A stretch of DNA of 64,000 bases, taken from contig OZ024846.1 of NCBI GenBank assembly GCA_964017145.1, forward strand, positions 2,790,001-2,854,000, given 5' to 3'. Both the position numbers and the translations under genes were made by a program. The notes under the pieces were generated by a model that did no database searches, was not told where the DNA came from, and was given only the letters and a program-made list of their open reading frames with translations. This document shows, piece by piece, positions 35,174-48,062 of this stretch. Position 1 is the first letter of the stretch. Each line of letters starts with the position of its first letter. Source of the DNA: Agrocybe praecox. Lineage: Eukaryota > Basidiomycota > Agaricomycetes > Agaricales > Agrocybaceae.

Positions 35174-36044
35174 TCAGGAACATATGAGACATAGCATTGT
35201 TTTTGGTCTAGGACACTGGAGACGCACTATGACTGCCTTGAAGGCTTCGAAGCATTGTAAGACGGTACGGCGATTGACTAACGGATGCATTCCATCGCTA
35301 CGATACCGATCTTGGTTTGGGACAGGTGGGATGAACCTCAGGACGATTGTTTCTTCTCGCGGGTAGGTTGCGGTAGCGAGTGCTTCAAGAAGCATTGTTG
35401 TGACGGGGATGCGATAGAAAATAGGTGCAGTGCCGATCATGGTGATGGCGGGGATATACTTGGACGGCTGGGGTTGTAAACCTGATTGCTTGCGTCGAAG
35501 GTTGTTTTGATAAAAGGCAGCAATTGCTTCAGCAATAACCTGAGGCTCTGGATCTTCATCCAACTAAAGTCGCTGGTAGTAGTCTGGTCAGCCCTGGAGG
35601 TGGACTAATTATATGTCTCACCTTGTCCTCTTGCACGAGAAGGAGAAGCTCGAGTTCGTTCATCAGGCACACGTCAGTTTTCGCATCAACACGCTGCCCA
35701 GCCATTGGAAAGGAAATCTCTGTCCTTTGGCAGATAACGCGATCTTGGTCATCGTAGTTCGTGATATGCAACAGGAATGCAGCAAAGTCATCAACGCGAG
35801 ATTCAGAAGAGCGCGGATTCTCCACCATCTTCATATACTGAAAGAAGAGACGGTCGTGCTTCATCAAGAGCCCGTCCGGCTTGTCAAGAGTGTCGAGGAT
35901 TGTCGCAGATACCGTTGATGGAGGGAGTTCAGTGGTATTGAAGAACGCTGCGACTCCAGCGTCGATTACACGAATGTTGAAAGCGAGAAGTTCATTATCC
36001 GACCAGTCGCTGCCAGACTTAGCAGATCTTATGAAGTTGGCCAT
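35174..36044 (-). CDS. Conserved mushroom protein of unknown function, possible PD-(D/E)XK-like fold
   Basis: Two exons: 36044-35622, intron 35621-35564 (58 bp, GTGAGA...TTTAG), and 35563-35174. They join in frame through VQEDK|LDEDPEPQVIAEAIAAF to about 270 residues. The start MANFIRSAKSGSDWSDNEL and the motifs TDVCLMNELELLLLVQEDK, DPEPQVIAEAIAAF and ITMIGTAPIFYRIPVT are, to my recollection, typical of a large Agaricomycete family without assigned function. Asp (TDV) followed by a hydrophobic strand and E-x-K (QEDK) fits the shape of a PD-(D/E)XK nuclease core, but this is inference. No frameshift or stop was seen. It is the only apparently intact gene in the window that is neither a NACHT gene nor mobile. 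Confidence 0.75.
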
Positions 36045-36049
36045 CGTGT

Positions 36050-36660
36050 TCGAAGGTTGAGATATCGTTGATCAGTTACGTCACATTACTCGTGATTGAC
36101 GCGTCTCACGCTCTCCGAAAAATTCCGAGATGTGCCATCTGAGGCACGAGGGTAGGCGCATCATAGGATAAAATAACACGAGCGACAGAACAAGTCCTGA
36201 CCGCCGGTGTACTTAGTTTTACATACGTACAAACAAGTACGCCAAAGGAGAGAGACACCGAGTTGTCTCCCTCATTGCTCGGCGCGTCAGGATCTTGTCC
36301 TCGATGCTGCGTGAACTCCTCTTCCCCTTCTTCTTTATATAGCTAATTTTTGGGATTGAGGCTCCATCACTTCTTCCTTTAAACTTCTACCTAATACTGC
36401 CTCTCGTAAAGCCCTTGCATATTCTCCCTGGAGCACACCACACCCCTGCGACGTCCCTGCAATCGCGCTTCCACCACATACTCCATCAATCAGTTTCCTT
36501 CTTTCTGGTTCATTCAGCTCCTTACTCATTTCGAGGATAAAATGCGTGCGAAGAATTGGTGGCTGCAGAACCAGGTAGCGGGCTGGGCATGGACTCATGG
36601 ATGCTTTGATTGTTCGAGCAGCACAACTATGAAAGTCTGATGTTCGTGTTTTGAACGTAC
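36050..36660. other. Upstream region of the 35.2-36.0 kb gene, nothing else recognised
   Basis: A minus-strand frame of 87 codons (36335-36598) has no motif. Otherwise no feature seen. Confidence 0.4.
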
Positions 36661-36666
36661 GTCTGG

Positions 36667-36704
36667 TCCTTCCTTCCTTCCTTCCTTCCTTTCTTTCTTT
36701 CTTT
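36667..36704 (+). repeat. TTCC/TTTC microsatellite
   Basis: Consecutive TTCC units followed by TTTC units, ending in TTTAG. Confidence 0.9.
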
Positions 36705-36839
36705 AGCGCGGCGTTAATACGTTATTATGGTGGGCTTAGTCCAACGAGTTCCCATCATTGCATCTCCACTTCGACTTTGACCCCCCCTCCGACACTCCCT
36801 CCACCACATTTCCTGCCTCTCCCCCATCAAAGGTATACG

Positions 36840-38330
36840 CCAAACTTTCTCCTAACCGATGAAACAACCTACTCTATACCCACAAGTCCAAGGCCGTGCA
36901 TGCCGAACACGCTAGGGAGACATTTGGAAACCCAATTGCGCCATATCACCCTCATCGTGTTTTTTTCTCTGCGGGTGTCGTTATTCCGTAGCTTCATTTA
37001 TTTTTCTCTCCTTCACCCCTTCCGTCTTTGCTTGCTAGTATCAACTGTATCAGGTACGTCTTCGTCGTTTCATCTTCGATGAACACAGTACTTATACCCT
37101 TGTGTTGTGTGTGCGCGTATAGGTTTCCCTCTTCCCATTCCGTTGGTGGTTCCTTCCTCGTTCAGACTTGCTTTGACGAGTAAGATCTATTGACTGCATC
37201 GCCGCAGCCGCCTTTCCTTCTCTGCCTTTCACTTCCATCCATCCTCCTTCCACTTCTCTTTGCCGTCGTTTGACCTACCAACCAAGAACCTACCCACCAA
37301 TCCACCTACTGAATTTTCAACCACGTCCTCCCCGGCAGACCCCCTAACGATCGAAAAATGCCCCGCTCATGCCACCTTAAATTTCTCACCCACAAGTCAA
37401 CGGATGCGCACTACACTGAGGAGAAAGATTTGTACGAGTACGACGCGGATGTCATACGTGCGTATGGGGACGACGTGGGCGGGCGTACACTAGAGAGGAG
37501 CTAACCACTTCCCTCCCTTTTTCTTCTTATTTGAAAGAAGGATGCGGAAGTCAAACAAGTCTACGTAGATGGATACGATGAGTAAGACGCGGATGTTGTA
37601 TATGTGGATGGAGATGACAAAGGAGGACGTACTCCGGAGAAGAGGCAGCATTAGTGCGTCTCTTAATAGGATTATTGGCACTGGGCGAGTTTTCCTCGCC
37701 TTTTCGTGGTTTTTCGTGGGTTTCTCGTGTCTTGTGCGTCGGTTTTGGATGGAAGTCGGCGAGGACGTTGGATGCCCTTGGTGGTCCGTGGTGTTTGATG
37801 ACATTCTCATCGACGTCAGCTCCAATCATGACGTCGTCCATCCACGTCCTACTCGTTGCCTACTTAGATTTGACCTTTCTTTCCCCTTTTCTTGTATGAT
37901 AATAACCAGCTTCGTCCTACAGTGTATTCGCCAGTCCACCATAATTCTGTCCTCAACTTGAGCGGCAGTGTCGCAGTGACGCTATACGTCCCTATCCTCC
38001 TCTCCTTCCTACCCACTAACCTCCCCTTCAACCAGCTTCGTGTGGCTCATCGGCGCCATAATCGCCGCAGTCGGCATGTAAGCCTACATCGTCTGGAGGA
38101 CCGCTCTCTTCCCCAACGAAGTGGAGAAGAACTATCTCGAATCCCTCTTCCGCTACTCAGTTTCTTCGTCTCGTGCATGTTCGGCGCTAATGCTATTCTC
38201 CTCGCTTGAGCAGATGGGAACTCGTTAGTATTTAGCGAATACATTCTTCTCGCTGCACAGGTCGAGCCGACACGATGGACCTTGCGCCTCGTAGGCTTCG
38301 CGTGTCGTCTCGTGGGTACTCTTTCATTTC
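36840..38330 (+). pseudogene. Decayed MUP1/LAT-like permease relic carrying TM1-TM4 exons
   Basis: This copy best fixes the family for the N-terminal half. At 36880-36960 there is a HKSKAVHAEHARE fragment. At about 37420-37500 comes YEYDADVIRAYGDD, then a second partial N-terminus at 37540-37690 (VKQVYVDGYDE, DADVVYVDGDDKGGRTPE) that ends in LNRIIGTG before a GCGAGT donor. After introns, 38038-38320 reads VWLIGAIIAAVGM, a stop, AYIVWRTALFPN, EKNYLESLFR and, in another frame, FFVSCMFGANAILLA, a stop, then ADGNSLVFSEYILLAAQVEP and TRWTLRLVGFAC. These match TM2, TM3 and TM4 of MUP1-type permeases (IGALIAAAG, GEKNYLE, GNS.VFGEYIL). Two stops and frame changes make it a pseudogene. Confidence 0.78.
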
Positions 38331-39340
38331 CTTCTTTCCTTTTCGTCGTCGTTCTGCTTTCCTCTCCTTTACTTTTCTATGTGTCAACGTTTCCTGATAA
38401 CACCCACGTATATAGGTCGACGCGGAGGTCGTAGGTGAGGAAGGCGATGACGAGGGTGTGTGCACTCCGGAGAGGAGACAGATTCAGATTGGGCTGTGTT
38501 TATTTTCTTGCTGTTTTTTCTTTCGTGGTTTTAGATTCATGGGATGGGATGGAAGCCGGCGAGGACGACCTTGTTAGCAACACTCGGTGGTCCGCGAACT
38601 TGATTCTTTGACGGCCCCCTCGGTGTCAGCTCCAGTCATGGCGTCATCCATCTCTGTCTGGAACGTTATTGCCTGTCGCCTTTTCTCCTCGAACGCAAAC
38701 AAAATCACACGAATACTATCACAAAAATTCTGGATTTTCCCATCGTCATCTTCGTCTCCATAGATACATATCCACGCTTAATTATCTTTATTTTGCGTTT
38801 TGGTCCTCTCTCCCGCCTCTCTCACTATCTTCTCCCGTCTGGCATCTCCATAGAACTTATCGGAATGTTCCCCGCTGACAGGCTCGAGTGTCAACCTCAA
38901 AACCAATCCCCCCCCGTCTCTTTGCGAGAAACTACCCTACCTGGAACTATTCGCATTCTCCTCCCTCGCAATTCCCGGTGCTGCGACATTGCGAACAATG
39001 CGTTTTCGCTCGTCGTCCCGTTTTCAAGACCACCGGAGGGCGCAAAGCTATTTAAGAATGTGCCGTATAAGACTCGTTTATTAACGCGCCTTCCACTTCT
39101 ACCTCATGTGTCTCCTTTAAACCTATTCTTATTCTCTTCTCGCTCAAATCCTCGACTACATTCCTTTGTATTCAATGAATTTCGCTGTCGCCGACACCAC
39201 TACCACTACCCACCGTATGTCCCCTCCCTCCCTCCTCACCCCTATCCTAACTCGCCCATTTGCGGCCCGTGTCTCATTAACCCTTCGACCTCCCCTCTGA
39301 CATTGAACGCGGACGCTGAAGTCGGCATATTGATCATTTC
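38331..39340. other. Degenerate permease and X-tail spacer with an insertion
   Basis: 38400-38640 repeats another N-terminal/intron fragment (VDAEVVGEEGDDEGVCTPER). Near 38994-39020 the sequence matches the middle of the 136-codon ORF, then about 340 bp of unrelated sequence follow before the match resumes near 39370. Confidence 0.45.
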
Positions 39341-40330
39341 CCCCCTTTTTTCAAAGAAGCTAACCACACTTTGTTTGCCCCATTGCGTTCGGTACCCCAA
39401 CTTTTGATCTTCAGCGAACGAAAAATGACGTCCCTCGTAATCCACGCCAAGAACCACGCACCCTCCTTTCTTCCTGTCGCACTTCCACGAGTGTCCTCGA
39501 TTTTGAACTTGCTCTGGAACGTCGACTACAATGTCAATGCCAATTCTTAACGTTCGACACTCAACGGTATTGATATTCGGCATTCTGCGTATTTATTAAG
39601 TATTTCCCCCTTTAATATTTATTCGCTCTTGTTAGCTTTATACCATATATGTTTATTGTCTTCCTTTTCTGCGACTTATTTGCCATTTGTTTTGACCCCT
39701 CGAAAGCGATATTCATAAAAAACGAATATATCTTCTCTTGTTTCCGAGACCTGAGATATTTTCCCGTCAAACTACCAACATCAGCGGAGACCATCCGTTT
39801 CTGATATATAAAGAATTTGAGTCAGCCCATTATTCCGAGTCCATGTAGAAATTTCTTAAATTCCTAAAGCGCTAGAAATGGATTAAATTTCCAGGAATTT
39901 ACCACAATTAACTGATAGATACACTTACTATTTTAGGTGCCAAAAACAATTAAGTACTTAAGTAAAACGACTCCGAGAGCAAGGAGGAAGCGGATACACC
40001 ACCCAGAATGGTACGAGAACAGCAAGGGTGAAGGGCTAATAGAAAGAAAAAGAAAACTAGTATGCTTAGTTGATGAAGGATGAAATATAGATGAAATTGT
40101 GGACAGGAATGAAGAAACAGAGAGCGATAGAATCAGGCAAACATAATATAGCTGGACTATTTGATTACTGGTGAACGTTCCGAACCTTGTATTCCAGGTC
40201 GGGGTTTTGTCGGGGTTTGATGGCAAACATTCAAGTCATTAAGCAAGAGAGAGTCATGGGAATGAGAACACACAGCACATAGACTAAATTGAGCGTTGAG
40301 ATAAATTAGATATATAGAAAACCTGGTTAG
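39341..40330. other. X-unit tail, decayed third copy
   Basis: Colinear with 4380-5400 and 48300-49310 but with more differences and small deletions. No gene. Confidence 0.6.
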
Positions 40331-40369
40331 TCGATGAAAGAACTTGTCACAGCAGGCACCTTGTATTCG

Positions 40370-42370
40370 CAGCTCGGTGTTGATGAATTTAGGACATTGA
40401 ACTCCGACAGCAGCGGTACGACTCCGCCAGGAGACGGCACGACATCGGCTGTGCAGATTTTCTATATTTGGTTGTTAGGGGGTTTGCTTTCTGATTTACC
40501 GTTTCACGCATCACTCGCGTTTAATCCCCTCGACGTTCGATTCCCTCATCACTCCAGCTATGTAATTGTTGAAATTTCAGCACACTTGCGGGCCATTGTT
40601 CACTTTGATGAAATTCTCTGCTCGCTCGGTGACGGACAAGCACCGTAATGTGAGTCGGCTTTTTTTGTTGTGTTCCAAATACTTTGCTCTCTTCTTTCCT
40701 TTCCACTGTTCTCCTATTTACGTCAAGTACGCTGACAAACTCCATGTATACAGACTATTTCCTCCTACATCGCCTTCTCCAATAGCATCGATGCGCTCTC
40801 TGAAGTGAAAACTCCAACACATCGTCCGCATGGCAATCGCGGTTATGAATGGGTTGCAGGTGAACAGGATTTTTTCTCATACTCCTAGTACGCTCAGCTC
40901 TCATCTCCTCTGTTAGAATTCAAGCTAATTTGCGTAGGCGGAAACTCTGAAGAAATTACAGGAAGTCTGCGAGATTTACTACGGATGGTCGGGCGGCAGT
41001 GTTTCGGTTTGGGGACTCAGAGTTCCTTTGGGTTGCGTTTTAGTGGGCCGCGTGCGCTTTGCGGTGACACACACATGTTTCCTCTTCAGACTTCAGCTTC
41101 ATCTGGATCGACGCGCCGCCCTCGATAATCTGATTCCCTTGCTCCCCAACCACTCGGCGCCACTAAGGCTTCCACACCTTGCCTACCTCTAGTCGTCGTC
41201 GTCGTCGTCCTCATCCTCGTCTCATCAGCGATTCACCAGTCTTCCCCGCCCCGCTTGTCTCTCTATTCTTCCGACCGGATTCTCAACCATCATCATCTCC
41301 ACCATCCTATTTCGCTTTTCCAATTCTCCCTCTTATCCCTTCTGGCTCTCCATCAAACTCATAGTGATGTTCCACTCCCACACGAATCAACATCAACCAC
41401 AAAAATACTCCAAGCTCTCCAAACATATCAACGATACCCTTCCTAACAACTCCTTAACGAACGATAAAATTACTCACATGTTACCTCTCTCACGCACGCA
41501 CAAGTCCAAGGCCGCCCACTCACACGACCACTCCAAGGGGAAGAACGTCAGAGTTAAACGTTTAAACAACGCTACGTGGACGCGGATGCCACGAACGATA
41601 CGCAGATGGAGCATACTATGAAGATGGGTACGACACGGATGGGGATGATGAAGGCGGGCGTACGCCGGAGAGGAGACAACAGTGGGCTTCTTAGTGCGGA
41701 ATGATAATTGGCACTGGGTGAGTTCTCTTCTTTTGTTAGATGTTTTTTCGTTCCGTTCTTGGAGCATGGTGTTTTGGATGGGTTGGGTTAGAAGGCGTTG
41801 AGGGCGTCGGTGGAAGGTGTCCTCGGAAGGTGTCCTCGGTGCTCCGTGGTGTTTAGAAACTCCTCGTCGTCGGCTCCAATGATGACGTCCGTCTGTGTCG
41901 AGTTCGTTGGCGACTTGGATGCTTCTCCTTCCCTCGTATAATCCGAGTGACCCAGAACCCACTAATCATTAATTACCCTCTAGGTTTTCCCCAAAGACCG
42001 AGTTAACCAAGGGAACTATGCCGAGAAGACGTCCTCCTCTCTCCCCCCCCTTCCTCGGGTCCAACCCAGTCTTCAAAGCCCCGCTCGTAAGCCTCGCACT
42101 ACAGTGGGTCATATGCCTCATCATCATATTCGCCCTACCTCCGGAGACGCGTATAATCTCGTCATCAATATCACTTTCCTCGATCCATGGAGTCGGTCGA
42201 TATCGGCTGCGTATCCTGATATACCACGGAGAAGGAAGCCCTAGTCAAACACAATTGCGACATTCTCCCCTCACACTCGTCGCGTTTTTCTCGCTGCAGG
42301 TGTCGTTATTCCATGGGTTCGTTTCGTTTTCTCTATCTTCCTGCCTTCGTTCTTTTGTTTTGATTGTATC
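40370..42370 (+). pseudogene. Decayed MUP1/LAT-like amino-acid permease, relic Y2
   Basis: Nearly the same as relic Y1, including the frame change inside the N-terminal exon (41450-41725), MIIGTG before the donor, and the shift between LPPE and DAYNLVINI near 42145. Shared lesions mean it was already dead when duplicated. The marker block is at 40470. No lesion that would restore function was seen. Confidence 0.7.
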
Positions 42371-42974
42371 AGGTACGTTCTCAGGTACGTTCACTCGTTT
42401 TGTTCCATCTTGCTCAACACAGTACTTATACCTTTGTATTGTGTGCGTGCCTATAGGTTTCCCCTTTTATTCCCCCTTCCCATTGCGTAGTGCACGCATA
42501 ATTATAATTCTTCTCTTGTGCGCCCTGCGTCTCTTCTCTTCCCCCTTTCCTTTCTTTTTCTCTTTTTCCTGCTCCCTCCTGTTCACTCTTCAGCTTTAAA
42601 TTACCATGATCCTGACTTGAGACTCGCGTCTATTATTTAGGCTCACGCACACGCACATATAAATATCTTGACTGACCTAAAGGGATTGTGTTTTCTGCCT
42701 TTGTTTTCTGCCAGTCCTCCCCTTTTCTCTTTCACACAACGGCTCATCCCGGCTTGTCTTGAAATTAATTCATAAAATATTCTCCTTCTTTTTGTAATAT
42801 GTCTTGCTTCCTTCCGAGTAAATAATAGATATATTCAGAATTTCTATGTTTTATGTCTATATACATAGTTGAGGTCATAGGAACCAAGTCCCATTAGAGC
42901 GACTGGTGTGAAAAAAAGATTTCTGCACCTCGACGTCTAAATATGTCAGCTGCGTATTCTCATTTGCAGAAAAT

Positions 42975-45514
42975 TTATTGTACGTACATAGGTCCATGCA
43001 GAGGATCATCTCTGTTGCCCTGCTCTCTCACCGACTTCCTGGCACACTGGCTTGAACTCGCTCCAAGTAGTTCCTGAATCCTCATCTCTTGTTGTACGAG
43101 GGCGGTGCGGATGGGAAATGCAGTATTCAGCCCCATGCTGAAAAAGGTTTGCTGTTGGCAGTGTTGAACAAGTGGTTCAGAAAATCCAGCTCTAGGGAGG
43201 AAGAAAATCATATAACCAAGCAGCAGAAATTCTCGTGAATCATTGTCAAATGACCATCGTCCATTGTCAATGGTAAGTGCCGTCAACAGTTTATCTTCTT
43301 CTACAACTAAATATCCATAGTAGTTGTATTTCAGAGTCCAAAATGCAAGGTCCTTTACACAATATAAGGCTGCCTTTGCATAGGCTGAAGGACCTATAGC
43401 GTAGTTGCCAGATTTGTCTGGGTGCTGTAGAAAATGCAGAAAATGCTGCAAATATTGAGCCTGTCCGTCATCCAGTGCGAAGGATTCAAAAAGATAAAGT
43501 ATATCATAATCACATTCTTCGAAGAGGGAATATCTGTTGACTTTGGGAAGAATTGGTACAAACATGTCATTTCCCACGTGACATGCAATGCATAAGAGCA
43601 GGGTTGCCTGGTCGCCCTTATAATAGTGCGGCAGATGATTCAAAAATACCTGTTCCAGATATTCTTGATGCTTTTTTTCTATTACAGCCCAGCACTCATC
43701 CAAAGGCGCCTGCAAGGAATTTTAAGTTTATTAACATCAAATTAACTTTTTTTTCCCCTTACCATGCGTGCACAGAATGGAAGCCAAAACCAAAATACAA
43801 ATTGTCGGAGGTCCATAGGAAGATAACCGCCATCTCTGCATTCGGCTTTTGTTTTATTCGATATATGGTCGACAAATAAAAACTTCTCTGCGATATTGAT
43901 GAGCGAAGTTGAGCTCTGGCATAACGGTAATTCCTTTCTAATGAAGTCTTGAAAGTAGAAAGTTGTATCGTGCCCAGGATCTGGAAGAATTAAGTTTGAG
44001 ATGTTCAAAAATTTCTGGGAACACTTACCTCTGATCACATACTGAATTATATTTGCAATATGCTCTGATCTATATGTATCAATGTCAAGGAAATAGTCCT
44101 TGGACCTCACGGGGTCGAGGAGGAAGTCATGAAGTGATTTGTGTAGGATTTTCACCACTTCTATGTCGCTCCCAAACTTCGAAAAGGATACCTTGTCGAT
44201 CGAGACAATGGCCCCTAGATCACAGACCGAAATCTCGAGCTCCCCTGGTCCCAAAGACATAAATTTAGATATTTGTTCCACTTCATAGTAATCCCTGGAT
44301 TCATTGAATACGTCATGTAAAATGATACTGAGCATGTATAGGACGCGCTCTGTATCTGCGGCGGAATTTAGGATCGTCGTATATAGCGCATCCAGTTGCG
44401 CAAAGGGCAAATCACCTCGAGCCGGTCGTAGGTTATTGACCACATCAAGGCGGTGATCGGGGCGATGCCTGGTGGATTGGCAATAGCGAAATACTGTTAC
44501 GGCATAAATGAATTGCCCGGACGATTTTCTGACGATTTCTTCCAGAATTTCGTCCGATGGCCAAGAAGAAGACATTAGAGATTTAAATGGGTGGCTGGTC
44601 TTGATTTCCTCGAAACCCTCTCTGAGAAATGTGCGAATGTCGTTGTCGGGATGGAATGTATCATCAAGGTAAAGCCGTGAAAACAGCCCATCCATTTCGT
44701 TGGATCTAAATGCCAAATTTATCTCATGTTCAGGACGACTGGCGATGAGGAAGAGAATGGGTAGACCGAACTCTCGAATTGGGTTTGCTATCATTCTTAG
44801 AATCCTGGCCTGCATAACCCCGTCCCCGCATTCGTCGAGACCGTCTATGACTATGACCCGCCAGAAGCCCCAAAGCGATGAAACTCCTGAATAGCAGACA
44901 TTGTAAAGCGGGTTGATCACCAGCTGTGTGAACTGATGTTCCAATCGCTTCGTGAAAATCAAGGGGTCCGCATCAATAACGGAGAGTATGCCACTTCGAG
45001 TGGCAGGCATTTGTTGATAAATCTGGTACGCAATTGTTGCGACGAACGCGCCTGCATGGTTCCTCGTTCCATCGGAACTCCAAAAAATGAAAGTCGCGAG
45101 TACTAGCTCGTTGAGAAGGCACATCTCAATGAACGATTGCGTGATGGCTGATTTCCCTGCTCCTGCTGCGCCGGTCAGCCACATAATGTATTTGTCCCAT
45201 GTTTCCCTGTCGCAACGTCGGGCCCAGTTCATGATTCTCCTTAACACAGCGACACGGGTGTTTGGGTGGCATTTGGGACGGTCGAATCCGGCATTCGAAT
45301 CGTGAAATGCGTTAGGTGCCGTAGCCTCCCTCAGGATGTCGAATGGCGCTACAGATAGTTAGATTCACATGGTGGCATGTACCTTCAATCTTTATCACTC
45401 ACATTTTCGTCTGTCACTTGCAGCATTATGTTGATAAAATGTACCGCCGGCCACGAAAATGTTCTGGCCAGATATACAGGGATTATTGGTGATAACACGC
45501 TGATTGTCGTCCAT
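42975..45514 (-). CDS. NACHT-domain STAND/NLR-like protein, copy E (altered C-terminus)
   Basis: Exon 1 45514-45403, intron 45402-45349 (54 bp), exon 2 45348-43763, intron 43762-43710 (53 bp), exon 3 43709-42975. In frame, about 810 residues (about 794 if the optional 48-bp segment after VIRG is removed). Walker A GAAGAGKSAI, Walker B VIVIDGLDECG, SRPEH and the N-terminal VAGGTFYQHN are present. A 7-bp insertion near 43075-43082, absent from B and G, shifts the last stretch: instead of MRNYLERVQASVPGSR the protein continues MRIQELLGASSSQ and runs about 20 residues longer. The upstream extension of the reading frame, open in A and B, has a TGA here, which supports the MDDN start. Probably functional or very recently altered. 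Confidence 0.87.
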
Positions 45515-45717
45515 CCCTACTGCGAACCTGATATTCGAGAGAAAAGCAACAAGTCAGATCCTGGATGCTCGCTGGTGAGGGGAAGAAAGGAACAAGTCGC
45601 AGCAGCCGTCATTCAAACCCTCGAAATGCTCAATATACATACAAGCCATGCATTGGCCACGCAGCATGTATTTATATCTACACTGCTAAAGCGTCTCAAA
45701 GCTGTTCGTTGACACAG

Positions 45718-45727
45718 CCTTTTTATA
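45718..45727 (-). promoter_or_regulatory. TATA box of NACHT copy E
   Basis: TATAAAAAGG on the minus strand, about 205 bp before the ATG at 45514; conserved with B and D. Confidence 0.5.
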
Positions 45728-45929
45728 AGGCGCTGTGCAGTATATATTTAGGTACCTAGAATTTCTGTGCTGCCGTTTAATAACGGAGGATTACACAGCC
45801 AGAGCATGCATACCACAGCCATGAATAAAAGGGAATGTGTTACTCGCACGACCAATTACTCTATCCGGATGTAAGCGGAGATTAGAATAGATTCACAGCG
45901 GGACACCGGTTCAACTCCGATTAGCGGCG

Positions 45930-47990
45930 GCACAGTCTCGGCTCTGCCAATTTTTCTATATTTGGTTGTTAGGGGGTTTGCTTTCTTGTTCACGGCTCCC
46001 CTTCGCTTCTTCCCTTTGAAGTTCAATTCTTTGTTATTACTCCAGCTATGTACTCGTGGAAGTCTTATCTCTCTCTCTCTCTAGATCTCTACGCCCTCTG
46101 TGTTGTCGGTGGCCACCCAGTACTGTAATGTGAGTTGGCACTTTTATTTTTCGTTCAGCATCCTCTCTTTGCTTCCTATCAAATTTCACCTTCCTCTGTC
46201 CTTGCGTCGAGGGTGAATTACTGATTAAACTCATGCACACAGTGTATCTGGTCTCACATTGGCCTGTCGACGCCAAGTATGCGCTCTCCGAAGTGAGGAG
46301 CCCCCAAGTTGCCAACGCACCGTCTGCATGACTATCGCAGTGGTGAATCTAATGTAGCTGTCCGCGAATTCCCTATCTCATGCTCGAATTGAAGTCAACA
46401 CAAAGAAGAAACTACATGCAGTGTTCGAGATTTTGGTGGTGGAGGTTGGAATGTGTCTGGAGAAGGCGCGGTTTATTGGGTTGTGGGGCCAAAGGAGGTC
46501 AGGAAGTGCTGTGCCCTGGTCCGGAAAGCGCGTATCGAGTCCCGCCTTGGCAAACACATACACGACTTCCCTTCGGCCTTCGTTTGATCTTCTTTTCCCC
46601 CTCTTCTTCCGGATCCAGCCCCGTCCTTGATATCTTGGCAAGCCCACCGTCATCACAAGCTCGCCTTTTTCTCCCTTCTTTTTCCATTCGCTCAGCGACC
46701 CTCCACGCTCACGCTTACCGCAGACGCCAACCTTGGTACCTCAGTCGTATATCCCTTAGCTTGCTTAGCTTTGTTAGGTTTTCTCTCTCTCTCCTATTCT
46801 TGCTTCCTTGTATTGTATTGATACTGTTAGGTACGTTCCTTTCGTTTTTTTTTTTTTTTTTTTTCATCTTGACTCAACAGAGTACTTATACGCTTGCTGA
46901 TATAGGTCCTCCCTTCCTTCCATCCATCCATCTTCGGGTAGCGTACCGTACGTTTTGGTGGTTCCTTTCCTCGTTTAACTTTGCTTTGACGACGTTTCTC
47001 GACTGGTCGTCGTCTCCCTCCCCCAGCCGCTTCAACCCCATTAACCACTTGCCTATTTCCACTTCCGGTTCGTAGTTCCTCAACTACGACCCCAGCTTTC
47101 AACTTATCTGTACATCGACGTTACTCCTTAACAAACGAAGAATCGCTCACAGACATTACCTCCCTCACGCACAAATCTAAGGCCGCCCACTCACACGACC
47201 ACTCCAAGGAGAAGGACGTCCAAATTACACAAGTCTACGCGGATGCCGATGCCGACGAGCGATACGCAGATGGAAGATATGGATATGAATACGACGCGGA
47301 TGTCGTACGTGTGGATGGGGATGATGAAGGCGACCGTACGCCGGAGAGGAGACAGATCATTGGGATGTTTAATGCGGAATTATCTGGGTGAGTTTCCTTC
47401 TTTCGTTCGGTGTTTTTTTTTTGTTTTGGTTTCGTTCTTGCACGTTGGTGTTCTGGATGGGTTGGGTTAGAAGACGCTGAGGATGGCAGGTGCCCTCGGT
47501 AGTCCGTGGTGTTTAGAGGACTCCTCGTCGTAATCTCCAATGATGACGTCGTCCATCTGTGTCGAGCTCGTTGCCGACTTCGATTCTTCTCCCTCCCTCG
47601 TATGATCCGAGTGACCCCCAACCCACTAACTATCCTCCAGGTTTTCTCTGAAGGCCGCGTAAACCAAGAACTAGACCGCAAAGCTCCCCTTCTCCGCTTC
47701 TTTGGGCCCAACCGACTTTCAACGCCCCGCTCGTAGGCCTCCGCACTACACTGACTCATATGGCTCATCGTCATATTTGCATTGCCCTCCAGGGACGCGT
47801 ATAATTTCGTGATTAACGTCATCGCGTACCTCCTCTGATTGACGCGCTTATCTCGTGGGATCCTATGGATGGTAGTGCGCCTTTATCTGGGCTGGCTCCA
47901 CTCTTCCTTAGGTAGTCTTGGGGCGGCGGCGTTCTTTGGTACTACGAATGTGTTTCTGTTCGTTGTGCCGTTGTTGTCCTTGACTTCATA
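45930..47990 (+). pseudogene. Decayed MUP1/LAT-like amino-acid permease, relic X2
   Basis: Counterpart of X1. The marker is at 45955. The TM6-7 exon near 46240-46330 is degraded (ALSEVRSPQVAN). A segment at 46390-46510 reads KKKLHAVFEILVVEVG, parallel to QKLPEVFKIWLWVV at 24.18 kb. The N-terminal exon (about 47129-47390) is open for about 87 codons: LLTNEESLTDITSLTHKSK, HSHDHSKEKDVQ, ADADADERYADGRYG, YEYDADVVRVDGDDEG, RRQIIGMFNAELSG, then GTGAG. The loop at 47641-47730 reads VFSEGRVNQELDRKAP and RFFGPNRLSTPRS before a stop, followed by IWLIVIFALPSRDAYNFVIN. Lesions differ partly from X1. Confidence 0.7.
46845..46864 (+). repeat. Poly-T run of 20
   Basis: Twenty consecutive T. The X1 counterpart has interrupted T runs, so this grew after duplication. 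Confidence 0.9.
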
Positions 47991-48062
47991 GCCATCTCTC
48001 CTCACTTTCCTTCATTCCTTTCTCTGGAATATCGATCATCACCCACACAACTAACCACACCA

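Larger units (their letters stand above)
40330..45830. repeat. Segmental duplication block 2, second copy (relic Y2 + NACHT E)
   Basis: Partner of 5400-10960; see that entry for the comparison. With the overlapping partner 44039-49330 it gives a complete Y - NACHT - X order on this side of the window. Confidence 0.85.
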
